DNA of 64,000 nucleotides from Micromonospora sp. WMMD1082. Lineage in GTDB: Bacteria > Actinomycetota > Actinomycetes > Mycobacteriales > Micromonosporaceae. Under the pieces are notes generated by a model. The model did no database searches. It saw only the letters and a program-made list of their open reading frames with translations, and was not told the origin of the DNA. The position numbers were made by a program, and so were the translations under genes. Below are positions 1 to 8,132 of this stretch, in pieces. The DNA lies in contig NZ_JARUBM010000002.1 of NCBI RefSeq assembly GCF_029626175.1, positions 1,364,001 through 1,428,000 of the forward strand. The letters are read 5' to 3'. The first letter of the stretch is position 1. Every line of letters begins with the position of its first letter.

Positions 1-1135
1 GTCCATGTTGTTCGATCGCATCAGCGGTGATCCCAGCTCCATAGTGGTCGTCGGGGAAACCGGTCTCACGCCAAACGGCTGAGAAGCCAACAGAGCCGGG
101 TTTCCCCGAGCGAATGATGGCGTGCTGAGCTAGCCGCAGACGGATCCCGCCAGCGTTGTGGATCGACACATTCAGGATGGTGTCCACGATGTCGACGGCG
201 CGCGAGACTGCACCGGCAGCGGTCGTGTTGCCGAGGTCGACGCGCACAAGGATGTCGACGTCGGACTCCTCGTCGACCATCTTCGCAACCTGGAACATAA
301 GGCCGTCCCGGACCAGCTCCGAGAGCTCTGCCTTGTGGGCGAAGTCCTGCCCGCCAGGCTCGGCGTTCGGAACGGCCCAGTGGGCGTCGAGGAAGGACAC
401 ACGCCCGGCAGAGAGATGAAGATGAAGGCGTCCTTGGTAGCCCAACCAGACAACGATCGGTTCGACCTGGGCAGGTGTGCCGACGAAGGTACGCGCGTTC
501 GTCAGCCGCTGATCGAGGGGCACGTCCTTCTCGCCGATGGGGATATCGTTAGGGTCGCGGCCGAAGGCCACGATCGACACGAGATCGCGGAAGGCCCTCT
601 CCGCGCTGAGGCCCCGCCGCTGCAGTTGCTCGAACAGAAGCTCAGCGATAGGGCGATACTCTCGCCGCGCCAGGGTCCGATCCTGCGCGGTCACGACCAG
701 ATCGTCCCAGCTGGCGCGTGCCGCATCGTCCGAGCCGAGCTCGGCGAGAAGATCCCGCGCGGTGGAGAGCAGGTTTGTCCAGGCCGCGTCAGTACGAGTG
801 CCGGGCGGCTGGGCGAGTACCGCCGAGGGGCTCGTGGAGAGCTGCAATAGGGCTGCTCGGAATGCGGACAACTCCCCTGCGATGTGATTGCTGAGGGTTG
901 CGCCGACCGCAGCTACCGATTCGTCGAGGTCAAACTGGAGAGAGTCGCGGTTGTAGCGCCTCTTCCACGCGTCGGTGCCGCTGGCAAGCTCGACCCACTC
1001 GGCGATCTCCTCGACGATGACCGTGAGCGGCAAAACGCTGCTGAGGCCGTGACGGCGGTCGAGCGATGAGACCAGGGATTTCGGCCAATCGGGACCGTCA
1101 TCGGACCAGTGGTCGCTGACGTTGTGGTCGATCAT
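1..1135 (-). CDS. Unknown protein, truncated by the window start
   Basis: An open frame of 378 codons runs from an ATG at 1133-1135 down to base 1 without a stop, so the C-terminus lies outside the window. I do not recognise the family. The visible protein looks soluble, with no membrane segment or cysteine cluster. A helical N-terminal part (about residues 1-185) precedes a segment that looks conserved, with FGRDPNDIPIGEKD near residues 191-204 and LTNARTFVGT near 211-220. No good ribosome site precedes the ATG, so the true start may differ. Codon use is less GC-biased than in the chromosomal genes to the right, in keeping with an acquired accessory gene. Bases 1136-1408 upstream hold no convincing gene. 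The reading is certain; the function is unknown. Confidence 0.75.
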   Translation of the reverse strand, partial: MIDHNVSDHWSDDGPDWPKSLVSSLDRRHGLSSVLPLTVIVEEIAEWVELASGTDAWKRRYNRDSLQFDLDESVAAVGATLSNHIAGELSAFRAALLQLSTSPSAVLAQPPGTRTDAAWTNLLSTARDLLAELGSDDAARASWDDLVVTAQDRTLARREYRPIAELLFEQLQRRGLSAERAFRDLVSIVAFGRDPNDIPIGEKDVPLDQRLTNARTFVGTPAQVEPIVVWLGYQGRLHLHLSAGRVSFLDAHWAVPNAEPGGQDFAHKAELSELVRDGLMFQVAKMVDEESDVDILVRVDLGNTTAAGAVSRAVDIVDTILNVSIHNAGGIRLRLAQHAIIRSGKPGSVGFSAVWRETGFPDDHYGAGITADAIEQHG

Positions 1136-1414
1136 TATGGGCGTTCCGTTCAGAGGGGTGTTGCCACGACAATGACCCTGCTGTCGTAGCTGTAGTCACC
1201 ACGGTAGCCACCACCGCACAGCCACCCGTTCGGGGTCGAGGCAGCCGGTCGTCACACTGGACCACACGTTCGCCATGGGCTCGATCCCGACGGGCCGCAG
1301 GCTCCAGTTTGACGCGCACTGATCTGCCGCTACCGGCGCACTGCCCTTGCTTCTCCTTCTTGCCGTCTTTGAATTGGAAGGCGGGATTGATCTTCGCTGG
1401 TCATACTGGTGCCC

Positions 1415-1879
1415 ATGAAGCTTGCTGAGGCTCTTGCGCTGCGCGCGGATGCGGCGCGTCGTGCCGAACAGCTCCGTGCCCGCATCGTCGGCAGCGCTCG
1501 ATACCAGGAGGGTGAGACGCCTGCTGAGGACGCTGTGGCCCTCCTGGCGGAAGCCGGCGAGGTGCTAGGTGAGCTGGAGACGCTAATTCGACGAATCAAC
1601 CGCACCAACGCTGCCACCCCGGTTGACGGTGGCACACTCACCGATGCGCTGGCACGTCGCGACGTGCTTCGTTTGCGGCACCGCATGGTCACCTCTGCCG
1701 CCGACGCCGCTGCCGGGGAGGGGCAGCGCGGGTTTCGGCAGTTGCGGTCGGAACTGAAGATGATCCCGGCCCTGCCGGTGGCGCAACTGCGCAGCCAGGC
1801 CGACGACCTCGCCCGGCAACTCCGCGAGGTCGACACGGTGATCCAACGTACGAACTGGGAGGTCGACCTGCTGGACTGA
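1415..1879 (+). CDS. DIP1984 family protein
   Basis: This 154-residue protein is a clear match to the DIP1984 family: it opens with MKLAEALALRADA and carries the family hallmark RINRTNAATPVDGGTLTDAL (about residues 56-75) and ALARRDVLRLRH just after. It is predicted to be almost entirely helical, probably a coiled coil, with no membrane segment. The biochemical role of the family is not known to me. I chose the ATG at 1415 over the GTG two codons upstream because family members start at MKLAEAL. The sequence just downstream (1909-1998) can be drawn as a tRNA-like fold. The gene sits among accessory genes at the left edge of the element. Confidence 0.88.
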   Translation: MKLAEALALRADAARRAEQLRARIVGSARYQEGETPAEDAVALLAEAGEVLGELETLIRRINRTNAATPVDGGTLTDALARRDVLRLRHRMVTSAADAAAGEGQRGFRQLRSELKMIPALPVAQLRSQADDLARQLREVDTVIQRTNWEVDLLD

Positions 1880-1908
1880 GAGGTTGCGGAGCAGGTAGCC
1901 GACGTGGA

Positions 1909-1998
1909 GGCGTGCACGAACCCGAGAGCCGGCGGGTATTCCGGTTCACTCCTGGCGCGCCGAGGGCAGGCGCAGGGGTTCGACTCCCCAGCACACAA
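1909..1998 (+). other. tRNA-like structured sequence
   Basis: A 90-base stretch 30 bases after the DIP1984 gene can be drawn as a cloverleaf with a long variable arm. It has a D-like hairpin ACCCG/CGGGT with GG in its loop, an anticodon-like hairpin CCGG-TTCACTC-CTGG, a variable hairpin GCGCC/GGCGC, and a T-like arm GGGG-TTCGACT-CCCC. The acceptor pairing is poor (only GTGC/GCAC is solid) and no CCA follows, so it is not a normal tRNA. It could be a decayed tRNA, a tRNA-mimicking RNA or coincidence. By eye I cannot separate these. Confidence 0.25.
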
Positions 1999-2199
1999 CG
2001 CAGGCCCAGCACAGCACACAGGTGACGGCGCACAGGGCACAGCACACCACCAAGTGCAGATCCACGACGGCGAGGGTGGGACAGGGGCCTACCGCAACCC
2101 CCATAGGTACAGATCGTTCGCTACAACGCTCGATGCCCGCACTGATCTGCCGCAGTCGCGAGATCCGGGCAAGCTCGCTGGAAACAGGGGTGCGCCCGG

Positions 2200-2559
2200 T
2201 CAGGTGCCGGGATCAGTGTCGGCCTGTCGCTCCTCGCCGGTGTCGAAGAACCTCGTCAGGTAGGCCGGCGGCCCCAGAGCGCTGGCCCGAACCAGAGAGA
2301 AGACCTCCGCCCCATGCCCGGGCTCACTAAACAGCCGGTATGCCTGGGCAAGTCCCACAAATTCCATGTCGGACTGCTCGGCCGCATACCCGAGCGCCTC
2401 GTCCTCGGCCAGCGCGATCGCCTCGTCGAAAGCCTCGGCGCGCCACAGCGTCAGCCGTTCCTCGTACACCTGGCTCGCCGAGTCGCCACCCACCCGAAAG
2501 ACGCAGCGAACGCAGAACCAACCGACCTCGGCCTGCGTCTCTTCGTTCGGTCTGGTCAT
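2200..2559 (-). CDS. DUF4288 domain-containing protein
   Basis: This 119-residue protein has the recognisable DUF4288 pattern: WFCVRCVFRVGG, then VYEERLTLWRAEAFDEAIAL and AYRLFSE near the C-terminus. The start is set at the internal ATG at 2559 (MTRPNEE), just before the conserved domain. The 37 codons upstream in frame do not look like protein and would run into the next region. The domain is small, soluble and of unknown function; members are common as single genes in actinobacteria. Upstream, 2560-2838 shows no supported gene. Confidence 0.75.
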   Translation of the reverse strand: MTRPNEETQAEVGWFCVRCVFRVGGDSASQVYEERLTLWRAEAFDEAIALAEDEALGYAAEQSDMEFVGLAQAYRLFSEPGHGAEVFSLVRASALGPPAYLTRFFDTGEERQADTDPGT

Positions 2560-2838
2560 CCATACATCGTCCCGCCTCGGCTCGCAGGCAGCGAACCCGT
2601 CTACCAGGGCCACACTCTTCCGCCGAACACTCGTAGCAGGAGGTGAGGTGGGCTGCCCGGTCGGTGGCACCCCGACGTAGTCATGATTGGGCGGCCTGCC
2701 GTATCGCCCAGGCTGAGGCCGGCCACGTGCCGGCGCTCGTCGAGGTCGTGTCCGTCATCAACGCCACGCGGAGTGCGCCAAGTCAGCGCCTTGCCCTGCA
2801 TCCGCTTCTGCCGCGAGGTGTTCGTCTACATTGGGTGA

Positions 2839-3015
2839 CTGTTCCTTAAGGTCCGCAGCCTGCCCAAGAGCGATCTACAGCTGAGCCTCAACCCGGTGCA
2901 GGCCCCCGCCCCCGCCGCCGCTCTGCTTCGCGCCGCCGCCACCGCCGACCGAGACCTCACCCGCTACCTGATTGAGGTTCCGGCACCTCGCGCTGCTGCC
3001 GGCGACGAAGACTGA
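2839..3015 (+). pseudogene. Remnant of an unknown gene (3' end)
   Basis: An open frame of 58 codons ends with LIEVPAPRAAAGDED and a TGA at 3013-3015. It starts immediately after an in-frame TGA at 2836-2838 and has no plausible start codon or ribosome site. A strong hairpin just downstream (3033-3071) suits the end of a transcribed gene. I read it as the 3' remnant of a gene whose 5' part is lost or frameshifted. The parent protein is not recognisable. Confidence 0.3.
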
Positions 3016-3032
3016 ACAGCTCTCGTAGGACG

Positions 3033-3071
3033 GGTGCCGCCGGGGCCGGACTGACCTGGCTCGGCGGCACC
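3033..3071. terminator. Hairpin terminator between convergent genes
   Basis: Perfect 10-bp inverted repeat GGTGCCGCCG (3033-3042) / CGGCGGCACC (3062-3071) with a 19-base loop. It lies between the end of the remnant at 3015 and the end of the minus-strand gene at 3081, the place expected for a bidirectional terminator. No U-tract follows, which is usual in high-GC actinobacteria. Confidence 0.6.
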
Positions 3072-3080
3072 TGTCGGTAC

Positions 3081-3737
3081 TCAGACGGTTGGCCCGGAGG
3101 AGCTACCGTCCGCCGCGCAGGCGGCGGCAAGCAGTCGTTGCGCGGTGCGTTGCGTGATGCCGAGCTGTTCGGCGAGTACGATGCCGAGGCCGCGTCGGTT
3201 GCGCCCGGTGCGGTCGGCCTCGGTTAGGAGTGCGATGGCGGCGGGTAGCCGAGGGTCGTCGGCGTAGGGGTGTGGTTTGCGGGCACCGGTGGTGCCGGGG
3301 GTGCGGCCGGTGGACTGTCGTCCGGTGCGGGCGTCGGCTACGGCCCACACGGTGCGCCGGTACCACAGGCGGCGGATTCGCCCGTCCGGCAGATGCTCAA
3401 TGCGGTCGGGGCGGTTGAGCAGGGTGTCGGGCAGGTTGCGGTACGAGCTGTAGCCGAGAACCCTCGCCGCCGCGCCTGAGCCGACGAGGTCTTCGGGGTC
3501 GCCGCGGCGGTCGACCTTGGTCAGCGCGGCGCGTTTCGCGGCCTGGTGCGCGGTGTGGAATGCCTCGATGTCGTCGAGCCAGAACCACTCGCGGCGGTCG
3601 TGCTGGAAGCCTTCCGGGAAGCCGAACCGAGCGCGGTGGCGGTGCCAGTGGTTGACCGTGGTGTAGGCCGCACCGGTGAACGCGGCGACTTCGGTTCGGT
3701 TTAGGGCGATCCGTCCGCCGATCATGCGTCGTCCCAC
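3081..3737 (-). CDS. Helix-turn-helix DNA-binding protein of the element
   Basis: The protein has about 218 residues and two DNA-binding-like parts. Near the N-terminus, IALNRTEVAAFTGAAYTTVN followed by FGFPEGF and EWFWLDDIEAFHTAH resembles the MerR/excisionase-type fold. Near the C-terminus, GLGIVLAEQLGITQRTAQRL is a classic helix-turn-helix. I chose the GTG at 3737 because AAGGA lies seven bases upstream; an ATG at 3725 is the alternative. It is the last gene of the left minus-strand group and may regulate transfer genes. The target is unknown. Confidence 0.7.
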   Translation of the reverse strand: MGRRMIGGRIALNRTEVAAFTGAAYTTVNHWHRHRARFGFPEGFQHDRREWFWLDDIEAFHTAHQAAKRAALTKVDRRGDPEDLVGSGAAARVLGYSSYRNLPDTLLNRPDRIEHLPDGRIRRLWYRRTVWAVADARTGRQSTGRTPGTTGARKPHPYADDPRLPAAIALLTEADRTGRNRRGLGIVLAEQLGITQRTAQRLLAAACAADGSSSGPTV

Positions 3738-3935
3738 GCCCTCGTCCTTCCTCCGGTGGTGGCTCGGTGGCGGTGCCGTGCCGTCGAGGCGGATACGGCT
3801 CGCCGTAGTATCGGCGGCACGCCCCGGCTTGGGTAGAAGCGGCGTTGTGTCCGCAGGCGGCCCGGAGTGGGCGAGGTGGCCGGTCGGGATTTGCGCGCAC
3901 CCTCGGGTGTGCCCGCCGGCCACCGACCCACCTCG

Positions 3936-4334
3936 TTACTCCCGTGGGCGCAGTATCTTCCACGCCACCTGCGCCATGTGGTCGATGCGCAGTGCGGCCA
4001 GTTTCGCGCGGGTGGCGGGTTTGAGTGCGTCGTACACGGTCAGGATCGCGGCGGCGGTGGTCGCGTCCACCAGCACCCCGTCGATCTTGCGGCACGCGCC
4101 GCCCTTCGCCTCCCGCAGCAACTCGATCACCCGTGGGTCACCCGCTGTCGCATCGTCGGGAAGGGCGTCGATGTCGGCCAGTCCTTCGCAATCGGGGCAG
4201 GTCACGAGGTGCGGGTCCTGGGTGACGCGGCTCAAGGGCACGCCGTCTGTGCCGCACACCGGCCCTATCCGGCGGCGGGCCTTCGCGTGAGTCAAGGCGG
4301 GCCAGCCGGGCCGCCCCGTGGTGTCGGTGGTCAT
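3936..4334 (-). CDS. Unknown zinc-ribbon protein
   Basis: A 132-residue soluble protein with cysteines in the patterns PVCGTDG (about residues 25-31) and VTCPDCEG (about 44-51), suggesting a zinc site. The C-terminal half is helical. I do not recognise a family. Its ATG overlaps the stop of the next upstream gene (ATGA at 4331-4334), so the two are probably translated in series. A gap of about 200 bases separates its stop from the start of the helix-turn-helix gene and may hold that gene's promoter. Confidence 0.7.
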   Translation of the reverse strand: MTTDTTGRPGWPALTHAKARRRIGPVCGTDGVPLSRVTQDPHLVTCPDCEGLADIDALPDDATAGDPRVIELLREAKGGACRKIDGVLVDATTAAAILTVYDALKPATRAKLAALRIDHMAQVAWKILRPRE

Positions 4335-4996
4335 GGTGCCTCCCCCGCCGGGTGGGTCCAGATGCCGAGCGGGTGACCGGGGGCGATGCGGCCTCGGCCG
4401 GGGGCCAGGGTGTCGAACACGTCAGAGTACCGCTCGTGGAGTTGGCCCCGGGTGCGCATCAGGTGTTTGCCTCGGGTGAGCTTCGCGGGCAGGGACTCGA
4501 CCACCCGGCCGATCAGCCCGTACAGGTCCCGGGCTTCGATGAGGTCCGCGCAGCCCTGGCATGCCGACCAGCGTTCGCCCCACGCCTGGGTAAAGGCGTG
4601 CTCGGTGTCGGTGCGGCGTACCCGCGCCGCGTGGTGCCGCACCTGGTAGTCGCCTACGGCGACCACGCGGGCGGTGACTCGGCGGGCGTCGGTGACCTGG
4701 TTGGCGCATCGGTAGATCCAGGCGGCGTCGGGTGCGGTGCAGAAGTCGCATTCGATGATCGGGTCGGCAATCTCGGTGATGGGCACCGGCTCGGGCCGAT
4801 GGTCGCTGCGCTGGCCGCGCTGCTCGGCCGCGTGCAGATACTCGACGACCATGCCGAGGTTGTTGAAGCGGAGGTTGAGCGCGCGACGGCAGCGGCGGCA
4901 GTAGAGCGACCCCGGGACCGGCGCCATGCTCACGTCGAGGGCTACCGCCTCGGGGCCAGGGCCGGATTCCTCGGGGTCCGGGGAGTGCGGTGGCAT
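4331..4996 (-). CDS. Unknown protein with several CxxC motifs
   Basis: A 221-residue protein with three cysteine pairs: YCRRCRRA near the N-terminus, CDFCTAP near residue 80, and SACQGCADL near residue 145. This suggests two zinc ribbons. No membrane segment is seen. The start is the ATG at 4996, which shares one base with the TGA of the upstream gene (TGATG), and the gene's stop overlaps the next start (ATGA). Tight packing places it in the same minus-strand operon. The function is unknown; nucleic-acid binding is only an inference from the zinc motifs. Confidence 0.72.
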   Translation of the reverse strand: MPPHSPDPEESGPGPEAVALDVSMAPVPGSLYCRRCRRALNLRFNNLGMVVEYLHAAEQRGQRSDHRPEPVPITEIADPIIECDFCTAPDAAWIYRCANQVTDARRVTARVVAVGDYQVRHHAARVRRTDTEHAFTQAWGERWSACQGCADLIEARDLYGLIGRVVESLPAKLTRGKHLMRTRGQLHERYSDVFDTLAPGRGRIAPGHPLGIWTHPAGEAP

Positions 4997-5415
4997 CACT
5001 GGTCGCCTCCATCCTGGTTGCGGGTGGGCTGCGGCCAGGCGGGGTTGGCCGGGTCGAGGGTCAGCCCGAGACGCAGGCTCGCGAGGTCGACCACCCGCCG
5101 CAGCAGGCTCGCCGTTCCGTTGCTGAGGTCGGCGTCGTAGTCGTGGGCGATGCGGCAGGCATCGCGCAACGCCACGCACGCGGTGGTGAACGCGGCCTCC
5201 AGGGCGGCCCGGTCGTCCGCCCGGGTGGCTCGCCTGACCTTCGCGGCCGGGTAGGTGCGCTCGACGCCGTTGGGAAAGCGGAGGGTGTAGCGGCGGGCGT
5301 AGGTGGTGTGCGGGGTGGAATAGCGGACGTCGGTGACGGCGCCGAGGCGGTACTCAGTGGCGTCGGACGGCTTGATCACCCGGGCGGTGTCGCCGTACTC
5401 CAGGGACCGGTACAT
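4996..5415 (-). CDS. Unknown operon protein
   Basis: A 139-residue protein of unknown function. The N-terminal half is beta-rich (YRSLEYGDTARVIKPSDATE), and the C-terminal half is helical and leucine-rich. The ATG at 5415 has GGAG six bases upstream and is preferred over the GTG five codons earlier. The stop is fused to the next start as TGATG, implying translational coupling. Confidence 0.68.
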   Translation of the reverse strand: MYRSLEYGDTARVIKPSDATEYRLGAVTDVRYSTPHTTYARRYTLRFPNGVERTYPAAKVRRATRADDRAALEAAFTTACVALRDACRIAHDYDADLSNGTASLLRRVVDLASLRLGLTLDPANPAWPQPTRNQDGGDQ

Positions 5416-5440
5416 CACAACTCCGTTCACGGGGTGAGGG

Positions 5441-5773
5441 CTAGCTGGTGGGGTGGTCGATCTCGCCGCCGCCGTTGACCTCGAAGGCGATGAGGCGGTC
5501 GCTGGTCTCGGTGGTGTCGGCGTGCAGGTAGAGGTCGGCGGTGCGGCGTTTCACGCCGATGGAGACGCCGTGCACGTCCAGCACCACGTAGCTGGTGCGG
5601 TCGGTGGGCTCGGCGGGGTAGACGCGCAGGTTGAGCCGGCCGATCACCTCGGCGCAGACGGGGTCGACCGAGTCGAGCTGGGCCAGCGCGTCCGCGAGCT
5701 GCGGGCCGCTGAGGGTGCGTTGCCTGTCGCCGAGGCCGTCGGTGTCTTGCGAGGGGTCGATCCAGGGCGTCAT
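5441..5773 (-). CDS. Unknown small acidic protein
   Basis: A 110-residue acidic protein starting MTPWIDPSQD. The second half, VVLDVHGVSIGVKRRTADLY followed by an EVNGGGEID tail, looks like a compact beta-sheet domain. Its ATG at 5773 overlaps the TGA of the upstream gene (ATGA), so the two are coupled. I do not recognise the family. Nothing suggests secretion. Confidence 0.68.
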   Translation of the reverse strand: MTPWIDPSQDTDGLGDRQRTLSGPQLADALAQLDSVDPVCAEVIGRLNLRVYPAEPTDRTSYVVLDVHGVSIGVKRRTADLYLHADTTETSDRLIAFEVNGGGEIDHPTS

Positions 5774-6234
5774 GCCGGCTTCCCCTCGTCGCTGGGCGGC
5801 TCGTCGGCCGGCGGGGTGGGTGGGAAGGCGGGGAGGATGCTGGCGAGGATGCTGCCGTTCGGGTGGTCGGTGAGGGCGGCGCAGGCGATGAGCGCGGCTC
5901 CAGCGGCGGCGGCTTGGGCCGGGGTGTAGCGCACGCGTACGGTGCGGGTGCCGTCGAGGGTGGTGGCGCGGACCTCGACGCGGGCCTGTTGCCAGGTGGC
6001 GACGGGCAGCCGCTCGTCCGGCACGGCGTGGACGGTGCCGCGTAGTGCCTCGCGCAGCGCGGCGCGCAGCTGCTCGCGTCGGTAGGCGGCGGTGCCCTCC
6101 CACCGCGATGCCGCTTTCCGGTGGGCGGCGCGGTCGTCGCCGGTGGCGACGGCCGCGCGGGCGTGGAAGCGTTCGGCGTTGCCGATGGCGTGGGCGAACT
6201 CGGCGGCGAGGTCGAACAGTTGGTCAGGATGCAT
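5770..6234 (-). CDS. Unknown helical protein
   Basis: A 154-residue protein. The first 70 residues are Ala/Arg-rich and helical (LAAEFAHAIGNAERFHARAA). A beta-rich stretch RVEVRATTLDGTRTVRVRY follows, then an alanine-rich helix and a proline-rich tail. The ATG at 6234 follows GGAG with a seven-base spacer. The gene overlaps its downstream neighbour by four bases. The function is unknown. Confidence 0.68.
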   Translation of the reverse strand: MHPDQLFDLAAEFAHAIGNAERFHARAAVATGDDRAAHRKAASRWEGTAAYRREQLRAALREALRGTVHAVPDERLPVATWQQARVEVRATTLDGTRTVRVRYTPAQAAAAGAALIACAALTDHPNGSILASILPAFPPTPPADEPPSDEGKPA

Positions 6235-6326
6235 GCGGATGCTCCATGGACGAGTCGAATGGGTGTCGCCGGTGGTGCCGCGCGGCCCCGGGGTCGGACC
6301 GGGCCGCGCGGCATCCGTCGCGGCGG

Positions 6327-6947
6327 TCAGGGATGGGTGGCCGGTGGTCCGGCGGCACCGTTCGGGGTGGCCGGTTGGCCGGTGAATCCGGGCGTGACGA
6401 ACGGCGGGGCGGCCTTCACGTGAGGCAGACCGGGGTCGAGTTTCTGGCCGATCCGGTCGAGAGCGATGGCCCCGTGCGCGGTGAGGTGCGCGCCCACGGC
6501 GAGGGCCTGCGCCCCGGTGAGCAGCACGACGAGGCGACGGACCGCCGTGTCGTGCACGTGCAACTCGACATGGCCGTTCGTTAGCGGGCGGACCGGCAGG
6601 AACCGCTCTACCTGCCCCACCCTCGGCAGCACCGTTCGGATTGCCTCGACCAGCGCCGGCCACCGCTCGTTGACCAGGGCGTCCCACTGCGCGGCCCGAG
6701 CGGACAGGTGGGCGTGTTCGGCCTCGCTGGCCGAGTGCCCGGCCATCGCGCGGGCCACCTCGGCCGCCGCGAAGGTCGCGCACATCTCGTTGGCCAGCTC
6801 GATCACCACCTCGGCGGTGACCGCCGGTGCATGCAGCGGCGCCACGGTCGGCTCGGTGGGCTCGGTGGTGGTGTCGGCGGTCCCGGCGGCGGGGTGCGCG
6901 CCGGGGCCGGGCGGGTTGGTCCCGCGCCGGCCCCACTGCCGGCCCAC
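6327..6947 (-). CDS. Unknown protein downstream of DUF932 gene
   Basis: About 206 residues. A low-complexity N-terminus precedes a helical core (VIELANEMCATFAAAEVARA) and a beta/alpha region with VELHVHDTAVRRLVVLLTGA. The C-terminal 30 residues are Gly/Pro-rich. The GTG at 6947 begins one base after the stop of the DUF932 gene and is the most likely start, although its ribosome site is weak. The family is not recognised. Co-transcription with the DUF932 gene is likely. Confidence 0.65.
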   Translation of the reverse strand: MGRQWGRRGTNPPGPGAHPAAGTADTTTEPTEPTVAPLHAPAVTAEVVIELANEMCATFAAAEVARAMAGHSASEAEHAHLSARAAQWDALVNERWPALVEAIRTVLPRVGQVERFLPVRPLTNGHVELHVHDTAVRRLVVLLTGAQALAVGAHLTAHGAIALDRIGQKLDPGLPHVKAAPPFVTPGFTGQPATPNGAAGPPATHP

Positions 6948-6948
6948 C

Positions 6949-7935
6949 TCAGACCGCCAGCAACTCGAACGCGCGGGCCTTGACGTCCGCACCGGCACCG
7001 GTCAGCGCCCGCGTCGCCCGAGCAAGGCCGGTCTTCGCGGGGGCGAAGTGGTCCACGTACTCGGTGATGGCCTGGTATCCAGCCCACCGGGTGCCCTTGA
7101 TCGCCTTCTGCGTGTCCGCGTCCCGGATCAAGTACCGCAGCGTGTTCGTACGCTGCTTCGCAAGGTTCTTCCCCACGTCGGAGGCGTCCTCGTCCAGGGG
7201 CCACACCTGCGCGACGATCTTCTCGAACTCACCCAGGGTCAACGACTCGTTGATCATCTTCTCGGCCTCGGTCTCGAAGTCGGCGAACGCGCGCCACATC
7301 AGGCCGAGAGCCTGCCGCGCCTCGGCGATCTTGGCGCCGACGTTCGAGGTGTGCCGGAACGTGTACGAGGCGCGCGAGCGCTGGTAGGCCAGGGCCTGCG
7401 TGTTCGCGCACACGATCCGGACCGGGGTGGCGTCCAGGCGCAGCGCGGCGGTGCCGTCGTGGGAGGTGGTGGCGGCGAGGTAGAGGTCCATGTCGTCCAC
7501 CCCGGCGATCCGCATCGCCTGCGGCAGCTTCATGGTCACGAAGACGCTGCGACCCCTACGCATGGAGCCGGCGGTCTCGAAGTGCGCGCCAGACTGATCG
7601 ACCAGGAGGTTGAGGGTTTCGGCGACCTGCTCGTTCTGCACCACCGAGTAGTCCTCGCCGACCACACCGAGGTACTCGACCTCACCGGTGACCGGGTTGG
7701 TGCGGACGGTCATGTACTTGTCGGGGCAGTCGACCTTCGTCACCCCACGCTCGGTGACCTCGATGCCCTGAAGGGCGATCTTGCGGACCTCCCAGCCGCC
7801 GAGCCACGCCTTGCTCATGACCTCCTGCGCGGTCATGCACGCCTCGGTGACGGTGCCGAGCTGATGCCAGGCCGACAACCGCGCGGAGGCGAACGCGGTC
7901 TCGCCGTTGGCGAACGTTTCCAGTTCGTGTGCCAC
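6949..7935 (-). CDS. DUF932 (phage/plasmid-like TIGR03299) protein
   Basis: A 328-residue member of the DUF932 family, found on plasmids, phages and integrated elements. Recognisable parts are the N-terminal AWHQLGTV motif, GVVGEDYSVVQNEQ (about residues 100-113), and the conserved CANT followed by FRHTSNV (about residues 180-200). The exact function is unknown; family context suggests a role in plasmid or element maintenance. The GTG at 7935 is supported by AAAGGAGAG just upstream. It is the first gene of the left minus-strand operon. The region upstream carries a pair of direct repeats and faces the divergent recombinase cassette. Confidence 0.88.
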   Translation of the reverse strand: MAHELETFANGETAFASARLSAWHQLGTVTEACMTAQEVMSKAWLGGWEVRKIALQGIEVTERGVTKVDCPDKYMTVRTNPVTGEVEYLGVVGEDYSVVQNEQVAETLNLLVDQSGAHFETAGSMRRGRSVFVTMKLPQAMRIAGVDDMDLYLAATTSHDGTAALRLDATPVRIVCANTQALAYQRSRASYTFRHTSNVGAKIAEARQALGLMWRAFADFETEAEKMINESLTLGEFEKIVAQVWPLDEDASDVGKNLAKQRTNTLRYLIRDADTQKAIKGTRWAGYQAITEYVDHFAPAKTGLARATRALTGAGADVKARAFELLAV

Positions 7936-8132
7936 GATCTCTCCTTTATTGCATTGGATGAATGATTCGAGGGGTTCGGTGTTCGTTGTCGTTGTTGGCA
8001 AAGGGATTCCGAGCGGGTGAGCTTTCGGGTTGGTGGTCAATGTTCTGGTGGCCGTGACCTGGGCGGGTGGACCTCGTTTGCATTGGATGAACGATGCGTT
8101 CGTCTGTCTTCCCTTCGTTCGGAGGTGCGGCG
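7936..8132. promoter_or_regulatory. Divergent promoter region with paired 16-bp repeats
   Basis: This 197-bp spacer separates the DUF932 gene (minus) from the recombinase cassette (plus). It contains two direct copies of GCATTGGATGAAYGAT at 7951-7966 and 8080-8095, 129 bp apart, one near each start codon. The arrangement suits an operator pair for a shared regulator. The XRE protein at 9274 is the nearest candidate, by inference only. Ribosome sites are AAAGGAGAG for the minus gene and GGAGG (8121-8125) for the plus gene. Confidence 0.55.

Noticed and set aside
158..850. A 230-codon plus-strand frame
   Set aside because: It lies opposite the 378-codon minus-strand frame, whose protein looks natural, while this one has a random composition.
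1968..1997. Left attachment site for the tRNA-Ala element
   Set aside because: The sequence resembles the tRNA 3' half but is on the opposite strand and has gaps; attachment repeats must be direct.
2643..2849. A 68-codon plus-strand frame with AEAGHVPALVEVV
   Set aside because: No ribosome site, no recognisable domain, and it does not connect in frame to the remnant that follows.
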